Below are positions 11,990-23,900 of a stretch of DNA of 64,000 nucleotides, in pieces. Origin of the DNA: Codonopsis lanceolata (Eukaryota > Streptophyta > Magnoliopsida > Asterales > Campanulaceae); contig CM028377.1 of the NCBI GenBank assembly GCA_013146195.2, positions 60,408,109-60,472,108 on the forward strand, read 5' to 3'. A program made the position numbers and the translations under genes. The notes below the pieces were generated by a model. That model had not been told where the DNA came from. It saw only the letters and a list, made by a program, of their open reading frames with translations, and ran no database searches. Positions within the stretch are counted from its first letter, which is position 1. The number at the start of each line of letters is the position of its first letter.

Positions 11990-12609
11990 AATATTTTTTG
12001 GACGATTATCCCTTATATAAAAAGTATTTTCTATTATCCCCTTTTTCTCTTCTTTTGTCAACTTTTCACGGGCACTAAATAATTCAAGTTATTATTTAAT
12101 ATATTATCAACAAGGAATTGAAAAAAGAGAAGGAACAAAGGAGAACAACTTGACATGAAGAAATTTAAAAAAAATAAAATAAAATGAGATAAATTTGACT
12201 AAAGTAGAAAGAATTAACAAAAACAAAGGAAAGGATAGGATAGGATAGGAAATAAAAAAATGACAATTTTATATGAAAAATTATTACTTAAAAATAAAAT
12301 TGATGTAAGTTTTACTAGTTGGCCCCATAATAAATATGAGAGGGAGATAGATAAATAATTGACTATATATCAGGGAGGGAAATATTATTATTCATTTTTA
12401 AAAAATTTAAATGATTATGTTTGAGATAACAGTTTGAGGGACTAATATGCCAACTAAAGTCAAGCTCATGGACGAATATATGAAATGAAATACATATATC
12501 ACTTTTATAGGAAGAAAGATGAAGTTCATCAACCAAAATATATATTAATCAAAATAAAATTCAAGTGTACTTATAATTAAATTTTCCAAAAATTAAAAAA
12601 AAATTCTAT

Positions 12610-12851
12610 TAGGGCTCGTTTGGTGCAGCTTTTTCAAAACGCAAGCGTTTTTAAAACGCATCGTTTTCAAATCGGAGTTTTATATTTGTAAACACGTTTG
12701 GAAAATTATTTCAAAACGCTATTTTTCATAAACAGGTTTTCAAATATTTTTAAAACGCTACAAAATTTTTTATTTTTAAAACGTTGATCAAAACGTTAAA
12801 CGCTGTATTTTTTACTTTTGACCAAAACGTTCCATTAAACACGCATTTAGT
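12610..12851. mobile_element. Short MITE with GGGCTCGTTTGGT end
   Basis: TAGGGCTCGTTTGGTGCAGC is a common terminal sequence of plant hAT-type MITEs. The reverse complement of the right end (CTAAATGCGTGTTTAATGG) is a diverged match. The interior is rich in AAAACG words. No exact 8-bp duplication was found. Confidence 0.5.
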
Positions 12852-12864
12852 CGGCATATAATTG

Positions 12865-12886
12865 GAGAGAGAGAGAGAGAGAGAGG
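12865..12886. repeat. (GA)n microsatellite
   Basis: Eleven GA units directly after the MITE. Confidence 0.9.
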
Positions 12887-15653
12887 TGGGAAAGTGAAGC
12901 TGGGGACCGCTTAGCCAGAAAAGGTGTGTGATGGCTTGGGGTTGAGGAATTAGAATTTTAATGGAAAGCTATGATGCCAAGAATATGATTTCAAAGCCAC
13001 ACACAAAACCACCAAATTGCGTGTACGACATTGGTGTCTGATTCCCGACTGGATATAGCGATACAATACTTTCATTGCTTTTATAATTCTTACAATACCA
13101 TAAAGTACAACTAAAATAAAAGGCATTGACTAATTAGTAGGAGGAAAAGTAAAATCATCTTACTTTAATAAAAATAAAAATAAACACTTTTTCTGAAAAC
13201 GTGAATCAGCACTGACTTGTTAGTCTCACCAACGAAAAATAATTTGCCAAGAAAGGGAGAGGAAGAGACTGAAAAATTTATAAATATGTATATTAAAGTT
13301 GGTGAGGACATTTCAACTAAATGACATGACCAACGATAAAACTCTATAAATCAATTTTTAAAAATTTAATATCAAGTAAACCATTATTTGATGCGAGCTT
13401 TGCAATTTATTTCAAGCTTATGGATATAATTTGTATGTATAAAATGAAGATTTGATAATTATTAGAAATCATTTGAGGACTTTTCCTAAGTATGTTTTTT
13501 GTGATTCATTCTCTAAATATTGCATTACCTAAAATAAATTAGAGACTATCTCATATCGATAGGAAGAGTAATTTAAATGTCAACTATTTATTTATCCCTA
13601 ACCTCCTTTATCTTACATGGAAATAAAAAGAAAACTCAATTACTTACTATCCCTTTTTTAAGGGATCATAGCATGAATAACATACTTTATATCTTAACCA
13701 TAAGTATAATAATTAAGGATGTCTCAAGGTGTATCACATATCTATCTTTTGATTAATTTTGATTTTCATGCATTTAATCTTATCATAGGTTCCATTAAAT
13801 TATAATTTTAGGTAATTACTATATTTAAGGTATATTGTATATTACTCATGATATTATCCTTTATAAAGGTAAGGTAAGAGTTTTCTTTTTATTTCAATGT
13901 GGGATGTGGGATAAAGGAAGTTAGAGACAAGAATGACTTGGCTACTACACATGTGAGATAGATTGTTGTTGACAGCTGAAAACTTAGCCTTCAAACTTGC
14001 TTTTTCCTATCAATGTGAGATGAACCAAGTCTTTTGAAACACTTTCAAAACTCATTTTCTCATGACAGAAAAATTAATTAGATGGAACAAATTCTCAATA
14101 ATTTGTACATACTCATATTAAGCCACATGATCATTTATTTTTATTAGTTGAGTGTTTAGCATCATAAGGATTATTTACTGATTTGACATCGAAAAGTATA
14201 TTTTTTTAAAAAAATCCAAAGTATTTACGCATACACGTATAAAAAGTAATAAAATAACTTATTCTGAAATAAAAGTACCATGCTAAACGATCACTAATTT
14301 GGATACATTAAAAATACTTAACTTTTTTAGACATAATAAGCATTATAATATAATAAGATCTCTCTGAAAAATTACAATTATACAGAGCACGAGCTTCAGT
14401 AGTAGTATTATGAAAAGTAAAAGACCGAGAAATTAACTTGTATTTTCTTAATTTTTGAGAGCATAAACTAGCAACAAATCAACAAATCCAATTATGCATA
14501 TGTAAACCGAAAGGATTGAAGGACCTAAGCCCTACGCGATGAGTAGTACTAAAGTGTGCATAATTGATCCCTAACAGAAATGCTATATTTCTAGAACGAA
14601 TCTTTCACCACAATTGACATCCAAAAATCACTGATATGAGAGTCCAGGGAATATAAGTATCAAACACTTTTGGAGATTCTTCGTGATCTGGAGAAAAGGA
14701 TTTAGAAAGTTGAGAAATAGAAAAAACGTAAAATAAGATAACGGTGGGTATTTTAGAAACAATTTTATTAAAATATACTTAAACGGTTACAAAAAATAAT
14801 AATTAGGGGACTAAAGAGTCTTGCAAGTATCATTTGTAATTTTAGATGTTAGAGTCGGTTTGTTTAAATCGGAAAAAGTAAGGGTTATATACTTATATAG
14901 TTGAAAACCTAACTTGTTTGAGTTTCAGAATTTTTGGCCCAGAGGCCAGTGAGGATGAGGAATAATTTATTATTATTAATGTTATTATTTTTTTAAATAA
15001 TGTTTTAAAAAGATTTGGAGTTCCATTGTGATACGATTTACTTGTGATTTACTTTGTAGTTACTATTGTAAATCTTTGTCATAAGACATAAGCACTTGAA
15101 TTGTCTCCTCTAATTTAAAGTGTTTGCAAGCTAAAAATGTTTGGCACATTTTTTGCGCAAAAAAATATGGAGATAAGGCTAGCTTGTAACGTTGTAACTT
15201 GTAACTTGCACACAAAAAATATATATTTCCTCCGTTTTCAAATAATTGTCTTCTTTAATTTAGCACATCGATTAAGAAAAAATAATTAATTATATTATAA
15301 ATATTGATGTAATGTGTGGTTTCTTATCAAGGAACCGGGAGTAATAGAAAAATGCATTTGTTTTCCTATCATGGAACTAGGAGACACGATTAGCTTGTAA
15401 CATTGTAACTCTTGCACACACAAAAAAGTACTATGTAACATGTAAGGACCCGTGAACATGTTATGTTTGTGTGTTTTAGTATGTTTACGAATTTGCTTGC
15501 TAATTCTACATATATTATGTAAATACTTATTAATTAATATTATTGGTTAAATACTTGAATTCTATGATTTGTTTTTGAATTTTATCATTTACATGATGTT
15601 GTATGACATTTTTTTTTGAATTGTGTTGATTTCAAACTTTTGATTTAAATATA
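12887..15653. other. AT-rich intergenic DNA with a half Stowaway
   Basis: No gene is seen. At about 15230-15320 the sequence CCTCCGTTTTCAAATAATTG, continuing with ATTATAAATATTGATG, matches the left half of the Stowaway element at 57783-58039. The right half is missing, so it is a truncated copy. Confidence 0.5.
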
Positions 15654-16891
15654 GGATGGAAACCGGGCCGATACCTTATGGAGAAATTATAACCTCTCCA
15701 GTCTACTTTTTTTTTATTTAACCGGTAAAGTATATTTTGGGGGGTAAATGTCGAATATACCCTTGATAAATAAAAGACACGAACACAAAGCATCCGCCCA
15801 AAATTGGGGATCACAATGCAAAAATTGGGCATCACAGTGCAAAAGTTGGACATCGTTTGTATTTACGTTTGTCTTTCCTCGTTAATGACAAATGGTTACT
15901 CTCTCTCTCTCACCAATCATTATTACACCTTGGGAATGAAAAAAGTCTATGACTTTCTCTTTCTCTATCTCTCACATACTCTCTCTCACACTCTCTTATC
16001 AAGTTCATCTTCTCCCATGGAGATCAAGAATGATGGAAGGAAAGACTACAAAATGAAATGATTCATATTTTTTAGAAGTGCATGTACATAAGCATCAAGT
16101 TGTCTACAAAATGAAATGAATTGACAATCCTATGTTGAGATGTCTTGTGAGAATTCGCAAATGTTGAATAAATCTATTTTGAAAATGAACGACGCCTACA
16201 TCAAAGATTCTGACGCCCACATCAAAGATTCTGAGGACCACATCGAAGACTCTGACACCCACATCGAAGACTCTAACACCCACATTGAAGACTCTAATGC
16301 CTGTCCAAAGTCAAAGAGAGAAAGAAATAAAGAAAATCTAGAGAGAGAGAGAAACTAGTCAAGCTTAGTTACTAATCCCGTGTCTTTTGTTTAGAGCACT
16401 CGACCAAAATTTCTTCTCATTTACAAATTGTAACTTGCTAATTGAATCTCATTGCGAGATTGCTCCGTTAACAAGGTATGATTATTCAATTTAACCTTTC
16501 CTTTTTTACCATACTTTTGATTGAATTCTGTTAATCAAGCCAAGATTTGGCTTCTTCTTTACTTAGGGCATTTTTCATTTTTCCATTTTCTCATAAATGT
16601 TCTGATTAAGTTATATTAATGAAGTGAGTTCTGTCAATTTCGAGATTTTACTATTTCGACCCCGACGCTCGCATAGAAAAATGGCGGAAAAGACAAGCTT
16701 TTTCATTGTATGTCATTATAGGAAAAGAAGCTTGCTCAACCAACGCCCAACAGAAAGTTTACTGCGTTCTCTGTTTGTTGGGAGGGGTAATTTAGGAAGA
16801 ATATTATGAAAATGGACTCCAGCGGTTAGAAAAAAATAGGGAACTTGTGCGGTTTGAAATCTTTCAAAAGGTACCGACTCGTAATTATTCC
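15654..16891. mobile_element. Small Mutator-like element (member A) with exact 9-bp TSD
   Basis: The left end GGATGGAAACCGGGCCGATA is followed by a GAAATTATAACC block. The right end, reverse-complemented, gives GGAATAATTACGAGTCGGTA, then TTTCAAACCGC. The 9-bp repeat TTAAATATA flanks both sides exactly (15645-15653 and 16892-16900). No transposase is encoded. The interior has GGGCATCACAATGC-type words (15800-15850), also found in the fragment at 33782, and a 21-bp tandem array at 16191. Confidence 0.8.
16191..16295 (+). repeat. Five 21-bp units reading as a heptapeptide repeat
   Basis: Five tandem units of GACGCCCACATCAAAGATTCT type vary mainly at silent or conservative positions. They lie in an open frame of 72 codons (16140-16358). 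In that frame each unit reads D-A-H-I-K-D-S, drifting to N-T-H-I-E-D-S. No known family is recognised. Whether the frame is ever translated is unknown. Confidence 0.75.
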
Positions 16892-16916
16892 TTAAATATA
16901 TAAAAATATATATATA

Positions 16917-17831
16917 TGATTGATTGCGGGCCGGTACACTTTTCTGAAATTGTAACCGCTCCACTACTCTCCTTTTTTTAAACCGCTCAAGTCTACTTTT
17001 ATTTTATTTTTTCAATATTGTAATGTTCGTTTTCTTCACATCTGGTTGAGCCTCAACGCTTTCTCTCTCACATCCCCGAACGAAAATTCCATTTCCAATG
17101 AAAGTATGAAGTTAGTTTTTGCCGTTTTGATTCCAGTGTCATCATTAATGTGATTCTATCCTTTTGATTCCCGTGCATCATTATTCAACTTCCCACTCAA
17201 AACTAAAAGTCATTCAACTTCTCATTTCCCTCGCATTCATATAACCAATTAATGATAGTTAATGACCACTGCAATTGATGTGTGGGATAGTTGATGATTT
17301 TTGAACTACCCCTAGCAGTGGTCATCATTGTTCATCAAATTGAGTGAGACTTTTATTTCAATCCATCACTTTAAAAAACGAAATGGATTCGTAGATGTGA
17401 ATGAAATCACAATTGACAATTCCAGGTATGGTCCTCGCCTTCTCCCCTTCTTTGATGCCCAAAATGTTGAGCGATGCCCAATGTTTTACCTTGCAATTTT
17501 GGGCAGTGGCTTTTGTCTTGCAATGCCCAAAATTTTGAATGGCCCCCAATTTTGAACGACGATCAAAATTTTAAACGATGCCTAATTTTTTCCTTACGAT
17601 GCCCAAATTTGCGCAATAAGTTTTTACATTGCGACGCCCAAAATTTTGAGTGATGCACAATTTTTTTTTTCTTGAAATGCCCAAATTTGGGCTGTGGCTT
17701 TGTTTGTTATTTCTCATTAAGAGTATCTTCATTATTTCTCACTCAAAAGTGTACTGTAGCACTTTAAAAAAATTATCGTAAACTTTTGGGGTTATATTTT
17801 TTTCTACAAGGTATCGGCTTGGTCACCACCC
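16917..17831. mobile_element. Small Mutator-like element (member B)
   Basis: The left end TGATTGATTGCGGGCCGGTA continues with a GAAATTGTAACCGC block. The right end, reverse-complemented, gives GGGTGGTGACCAAGCCGATA, then an AAATATAACC block, as in member A. Flanks do not show a matching 9-bp repeat, so the ends may be eroded. The interior (17450-17700) is an array of GATGCCCAAAATTTTGA words. It starts only 25 bases after member A. Confidence 0.6.
17452..17700. repeat. Array of GATGCCCAAAATTTTG words
   Basis: The word and close variants recur about eight times at irregular spacing of 20-50 bp, some of them inverted (TTTTGGGCA). The same word recurs in the fragment at 34480-34640. Confidence 0.6.
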
Positions 17832-17891
17832 TTAAATTTTAAAGTCGTGGCCTGAGACTCGTTTTGGGCCAGAGTTAGGTCTGAAGTATTA

Positions 17892-18426
17892 GAGCATATA
17901 CAATGGTTTTGCAAAATCAAACACAATCCATTAAAACCAATAAAATAATTCATTAGTTACTCATTTGATTTAAAATCAAAAAACTTTTTCAATGGTGACA
18001 CAAAATCCAACACATTTGCATACCCCATTTAATATTTTTATAGAAAAATAGTTAGAAAAACTTGAAAAAATCATAGAAATTTTTTTTCTGATGTCCAAAT
18101 GGAACAAACCAAGTCTATATTTATATGTAAAAATGTGTACTTTAATTCATGGAAAAAATAGAAATAATAATTTTTTAGCTGAAAATTCATTGTGAAAGGC
18201 AATAGGAAAAAATAAAATAATGACCAATAAAATGTTGACACATAGAAAGGGAAAAGGGGGAAAGAGGCTCATGTCTTGGAGTTGAAGCCGTTTGGGGTTA
18301 GGGTTCTTCTACTGATTTTTTTTCTGCTCAAATCTTCCAATGATTTTTTTAAGATTCATTAAGAATCTCCATTGGAGATGAAGATTAGAGGAAGATTGGG
18401 GGGAGATACCTCATCCGGGGCTGCTC
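17892..18426. mobile_element. PIF/Harbinger-like MITE (TTA TSD)
   Basis: GAGCATATACAATGG follows TTA (889-891 of the 17 kb block). The right end GGGGCTGCTC is followed by TTA (18427-18429). The first 120 bases closely resemble the element at 148-978. There is no ORF. Confidence 0.6.
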
Positions 18427-18899
18427 TTAGTAGTCCATTTAAACTGACCAGTTTAGCACGCTTCCCACATGGGCCAGTCAAAAAGTGCTAGGATTAGTCC
18501 GATTAATAAGGTTTTTTTTTGGTTTGTTTAGATTGGTTTAGCTTTTACTCGGCTGAGTGGTTGTTTACGACGTGATAGCAGTTCGGAGATACTGCGGACC
18601 GACAATTACAAATAGCTACGATCCCAATTTTATCTCTAGAGTGCATCTTCATACTAACTTAACAGTACCAAAACACCTAAACGTAACACCAAAATCCCTA
18701 AACGTAACACTATTTAATATGTTAAATTACTCTATTACCCTATATCTCATTTAAACCAATTTGAAACTACAACATTAATTTTCTAATAATTAACCCCATT
18801 AAATGCCATAACCCCTAAATTACTCCCTCAACCAACCCCATTACTCCCAACCCCTCTAACTCCCCTCCCAAAACCGAGACCCTCTCCCTCTTCCCACCG

Positions 18900-19215
18900 T
18901 AATCTCCCCCTCTCTCTCAATTACTCTCTCAACCAACCCCCATTACCCCCAAAACCCAGCAGAAAACAGAGAAGAAGAGAAGAAGAAGATGCTAATGAAC
19001 CAATCACTCCCTCTTCCGACCGTCATCTCCCTCTATCTTCTCTGTTACTCCCTCAACCAATCCCCATTATCTCCAAATCCCAGCAGAAAACAGAGAAGAA
19101 GAAGATGCTAATGAACCAATCACTCCCTCTTCCGACCGTCATCTCCCTCTCTCTTCTTTGTTACTCCCTCAACCAATCCCCATTATCTCCAAATCCCAGC
19201 AGAAAACAGAGAAGA
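18900..19215. repeat. Three tandem units of 116-124 bp
   Basis: A unit containing CCAATCACTCCCTCTTCCGA ... CCCAGCAGAAAACAGAGAAG is present three times. The AGAAAACAGA word recurs at 18961, 19085 and 19201, which are spacings of 124 and 116 bp. The last two units are nearly identical. Confidence 0.85.
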
Positions 19216-19283
19216 AAAAGATGATAATGAAGATGAATTTCCCAAAATCCATGGAGAAGCCCGCCCCTGTTTTCTGGTAAAAC

Positions 19284-19470
19284 AACCGCTAGATAGTAGC
19301 GGGCCTTCTTCACAACTGCCGCTAGATCAAGGCGGCACTAAATCGAAACTACCGCTAGAAAGGCGCGGATGTCAAGCAAAATAACCGTTGGGTGGTGGCG
19401 GATGTTTGACCAAACATCCGCTATATTCAGGCGGATGTTTGGCCAAACATTCGTTTCCTATTCGCGGATG
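19284..19470. repeat. Tandem array of six short CCGCTA...GCGG hairpins
   Basis: Six short inverted repeats occur about every 30-40 bp: CCGCTAGATAGTAGCGG, CCGCTAGATCAAGGCGG, CCGCTAGAAAGGCGCGG, CCGTTGGGTGGTGGCGG, ATCCGCTATATTCAGGCGGA and a weaker CATTCG...CGCGGATG. Stems are preserved while loops vary. This is neither a CRISPR (no constant repeat with unique spacers) nor a simple microsatellite. Confidence 0.7.
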
Positions 19471-19859
19471 TTTTTTTTTTTTTTTTGTTCAAATATGAGG
19501 ATTGGTGTTTAAAATTATTTTTTTGTTGAAGATTGGGCCATCTGTTTTTGTTTTTAAATTTTTTGATGAAAGGCCATAAATAACGGGGCCATGAAATGAT
19601 ACTGTCCATTCTTCTGTGATGTTGCTAGAGGTCAATTTGACCGGGTCTATTGATGAAGATAGAGAAGAAAAATAAAAATGGAAAGATATGAATAGTAGGG
19701 TGGATGGATGGTGAAATGAATTGGGGAAGGGTATGTTGTAATTGAAGTTAGGGTTTTAATTTTGTTTTAATTAGAGTGGGGTATTATTGTTATTTTAGCT
19801 ATTAAATGGTGTTGTGTTTAGTATTTTAGGTGTTACGTTTAGGGTGACTCTAACAGTAC

Positions 19860-20700
19860 TTGTGATTACTTATTTATTAAATTTAAATGTAATGTCTAAT
19901 CAATCAAGTTTCGCGTAAGTTGTAATTAATTATTGTATACGGGACCTGGGGACATGAGCTCTCTATATTTCCATTTTTTTTAGTAACTTTGCTGTAAAAC
20001 TGTTAAATCTTAATTCTAAAAACAAAATCTTACTATCTCACAACTTGATTTGTAAAACAGAATCTCACTATCTCACAACTTAACCCACGGTGAACCGAGT
20101 AAAGAGGACTATCTCACAACTTAATCCACGGTAAACCGAGTAAAAAGGATCTATCTTACAAAAAATATCTAGAAAACCATCTTACCCAATTTTTTGTTTT
20201 TTTCTTATATGCAACTGTCTCACATAATTAGTGTCGTTTCTTGTTCATAATCGTGAACAAAAGACAACTTAGTTGCACTAAATTTACTGCGGCTGTATGA
20301 CTTTCATCCATTTCATAGACATCAATCCCCAACCAGATACACCATGGGCTACAAGGGCTACAGGGGTAAAAGGGGAACTGCATACATAACACAATCTGAA
20401 GCGCTCCAATCGAAATCAGTATCAAACAGTATGGCCACCAACCATCTAACGCTCCACAGCACTAAAGACAATCTATAGCCACAGCCACCATCTTCAGCAA
20501 GTCTTCCTAAAGCCCATTCCAGAGCAGAGCCCCCGTCACCCAAACCCGATATAAGATATCAACGCAAGGGCACAACCATATCAAAAATACATGAAAGCAC
20601 AGCATCAAAGCCACTGGGACATCCAATACGTACTTAAGGCCAACCTTCGAACAGTTAGTTCCGAGAAAGGGGCAGCAAAGAGAGGGAAGGTAATCACTGA
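19860..20700. other. Intergenic DNA downstream of RPS9, no gene assigned
   Basis: A duplicated CTATCTCACAACTTAA-type word with AACCGAGTAAA lies at 20030-20150. From about 20240 to 20700 the base composition is less AT-rich. Minus-strand frames of 60-75 codons overlap in different frames, and none resembles a known protein. The part next to 20700 may belong to the RPS9 3' region. Confidence 0.4.
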
Positions 20701-20959
20701 TAACACAAGGCATGTGGTTTAATAGATTTATCAAAATGGGAAATGATTAAACTTACTTCAAAAACACCTTGCATAACAAATAACTGAATCTGTGATGACT
20801 TTTAGCTTAACAAAAACTTCTTTGTGACAAACAAGACACCATAAATATAAGCTTCCTACAAATCAAGGTTCTCAAACAAACTACAGCTTACGAAAAATCA
20901 GAAGATGAAAAACGCATGGTAAATGGTGACAGTGAGAACTATATTGCTAGGCTGAAGCC

Positions 20960-23900
20960 TCATTCTTCGTCATCCTCATCTCCATCTCCACCAGCAGCCT
21001 TCTTTGCAGCTGCCTTCTGGTTCCTTCGCTTCACTCTACCAGGGCGGCCACCACCGAAGGGACTAGTGAGTGAGAAATCGATGTGCTTCTGTGAGTCCAC
21101 CCTCACCATGAAGGAGGGAACATTCACCACCTGCCTTCCAACCCTGTAATGACAGTACAAAATGGTTCACATCAATTACCTAAGAAACTTATGATAGAGA
21201 AAAAGTATCATAGGATGTTAAAGTTGGTAACACCTGTCAAGACATTCTAAATTGAATTCAAGACAGCAATTACAATCAGACAGGATGGAGAGAAAAGGGA
21301 AATATTCAGCAGGAAAGCAATCCCCTGCCTTCCAATAATTTCCAAGGGCACGCAGATATCAATCACCTTCCTTCTCCACTAGAAGCATTCCTAGACTACC
21401 ACAAAAATGGAATTTGGACCAAGACTCTGGATGAAGAGCCAACGGCAGCCAGTACAATTTAGTTGTAGTAAGATTTCTAGGTGTTGCCATCAATGACTGA
21501 TGTGGACACATCTAATGCATTTGGTGACCACCAACCAACTGGGTGGTCAATTGCTCAAACACAACCAAACTTGTAATGACCCATTATTTTCATAGGCAAT
21601 GCCTGAAACATAACAGAGCAGGCTGCAGCTTGCAGGGATGGAATCCCTGGCAAAAATTTACTAGGAATAAAATGCATTGCTGCAGGAAGGATGCGGTGGA
21701 GTAAGGGTTAAACCGGCAGATGAACTTTGTAACATCAACAATCTGGCCAAAAACGTAGGTCTCCTTAGGCATCATAGATTCTATCTTGATGATCTACAAT
21801 ACAAGGTCATTGATACAAGTTGATTACACATTATCGAGAAGTCAAATATAAAGTTCTACACTAAATATACCAAAAGGAAACATAATGTAGGCACAGGCAC
21901 ACACACAAACATGGGTTAAAGGGAGAAGTTTATAACAAAGTTTTTCAAGGCTTTCGGTGCAGGAAAATAAAGCCTCGCGTTGAACAAATGAGAAACACTA
22001 ATGATATCTTAGGTTTGAGTCTGAGAAAGCAGTCCAAAGATTCAGGTATAAGCAGAATAATATATAGTCTGGAGGAATAGATTGCAAATTTATTACTTGC
22101 CCCAACTTTACTAAATATAGCAATAGTTCAACTATATCCAATATTAAATTATCAACAACTTATAAAACAGAATAGAGGATCCAGAGCATTATATGACCAA
22201 TGCTGTAGAGTGTCAACAATCCCCGTATGTTTTGTATCAAGCTCAAAATTTCTGTTAATTAATCTATAGAACTAGATTACACAAACACCACAACTTTAAA
22301 ATCATAAAATAAGTAAAACTAATAATGTAGTCAAATATGATTCACATTAGTTTTTTCAATTACCAACTTGCTAGAAATCCTTATGCATTTTATAGAGGTC
22401 AGAAGATGGGGATAACTGGAGATGGCAATCAACAGGTGCAACTAAGTGACATGAGACATAAGCAAATAAATAAAAATATATTCAAAACAGGCTTATAGCT
22501 ACACATTATAAATACCTGATATGCCTCTGCCTGATTAGCACTCTGGCATGGTGGATAGACTTGGCCATACCGGCCTTAAACACAAGCGTTTGGAGGCGAC
22601 GCTCCAAAAAGTTCTCCACAGTCAGGGCCAAAACGTAATCGAGCTTATTCTGGTTTTCTTCCAAAAGGCCATATCTGTTCATCCTCCTGAGAAGAGCTTC
22701 GCCCTCAAAAATACGACGTTGGTCCTTCTCATCAAGGGTCAGAAGCATTCTTGCAGCATTTCGGATGCGGCTAAGAGCATACTGAACCCTCCAGAGCTCC
22801 CTTTTGCACCGAAGGCCATACTCTCCAACAAGCTTCAACTCAGCATCCAAACGCTCCTTCTCATATGGACGACGTGGCTTCTTAAATGTCTTCCCATCTT
22901 AAGAAGCAATTTTAATCAACATTGTCAGGTTCTCACTTGAGAAGCAACATTATTAGCATGGGCAAATAAATGAAAAACAACAGCTAAGAAAGAATAAACT
23001 TAGTCAGATTCTTATATGAGAAGCAACATTACTTGCAAACATGTGTAAATGAAAAACGAGAGGGAAGAAAATGGGCAAGGATCCAGTGGCGGATCCAGGA
23101 ATAATGTTGACCGGTGTCCAAAATTTTAACTACTCCCTCCGTCCCAAAATATATGACGTTTTCGAGCTTTTCACACAGACCAGAGAAACATATTGTAAAA
23201 GATTAAACTGTCCATATCAAAACATTAATGATGTGTCTTAATATTCTTACCCAAAGCCAAACACGGGTTACGGGATCAATAAATATAGGTAGAATTGGAA
23301 AAAAAAAAAAGAAAATGTTCCTTGAAAATTCCAAAGTGTCATCTATTTTGGAACAAAAAAACTCTCTCAAAACGTCATATATTTTGGGACGGAGGGAGTA
23401 TTATATAAATTTTTTTTAGAAATTACAATTTGTCCTTTACGTGTTTTCATACGTTGAAAACATGTAATTAATCATCATCACTAACATTTATTAACATGTC
23501 TTTTTCGATATAACATACAAGAGAATCATTTAAAAATTGATCGGACATTCGATTTTGTAAATCCGTCTTGACAATATTTTTTACAAAGAATTTGGGAGGG
23601 GTCCAATAAAAACTTTTGGAGGGGTCCAATTGTCAAATATCACAAACCTGCTCCCAATTTTTTTTTCTTGAGCGGTGTCCATGGACACCCCAACCTCTCA
23701 TGTGGATCCGCCACTACAAGGATCATCATTTTGTTTGGGGACTGGGAAAAGTAAGTAAACACAAACCAATATGTATAACACTAACAACCCATTTTCTAAA
23801 GGTGCCAATCAATCCTACACGCCATTTGATCAACTTAACAGCTCTCAAGTACAAAATAGAGTTCAGCACTGACTAAAACCATTGGATAACCCAAACAATA

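Larger units (their letters stand above)
9408..12550. mobile_element. Non-autonomous Mutator-like element with long TIRs
   Basis: The first 130-140 bases, from GGATTAATGTATATTTTGG, are repeated in inverted, diverged form at the right end (12430-12550). Shared words include CCTATAAA, GATA, CATTTC and CTCAAACT. Both sides carry the 10-bp direct repeat AAAATAAAAT (9398-9407 and 12551-12560). Long TIRs with a 9-11 bp duplication fit the Mutator superfamily. There is no transposase ORF. The interior holds CT-rich microsatellite DNA (9655-9745) whose open frames are low-complexity artefacts, and a second Mutator-like element (10565-11989). Confidence 0.7.
18669..19850. mobile_element. Small Mutator-like element (member G) with exact 9-bp TSD
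   Basis: The terminal 22 bases are inverted repeats. The left end is CAAAACACC then TAAACGTAACACC; the right end reverse-complemented is GAGTCACCC then TAAACGTAACACC. TAACAGTAC flanks both sides exactly (18660-18668 and 19851-19859). The 1182-bp interior carries a direct repeat of about 120 bp (18900-19215) and an array of small hairpins (19284-19470). No transposase ORF is present. Its ends differ in sequence from members A, B, C and E, so it is a separate family with a similar plan. Confidence 0.8.

Noticed and set aside
19284..19470. CRISPR-like regular spacing
   Set aside because: There is no constant repeat and no unique spacers; the units are variable hairpins in a eukaryotic transposon.
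20228..20734. Three overlapping minus-strand frames downstream of RPS9
   Set aside because: They are in different frames, are short, have no domain, and there are no splice sites that would join them convincingly.
21144..22515. Possible snoRNA in RPS9 intron 2
   Set aside because: A minus-strand TATGATG resembles a C box, but no matching D box and terminal stem at a proper distance was seen.
22548..22940. 130-codon plus-strand frame
   Set aside because: It is the shadow of RPS9 exon 2 on the opposite strand.
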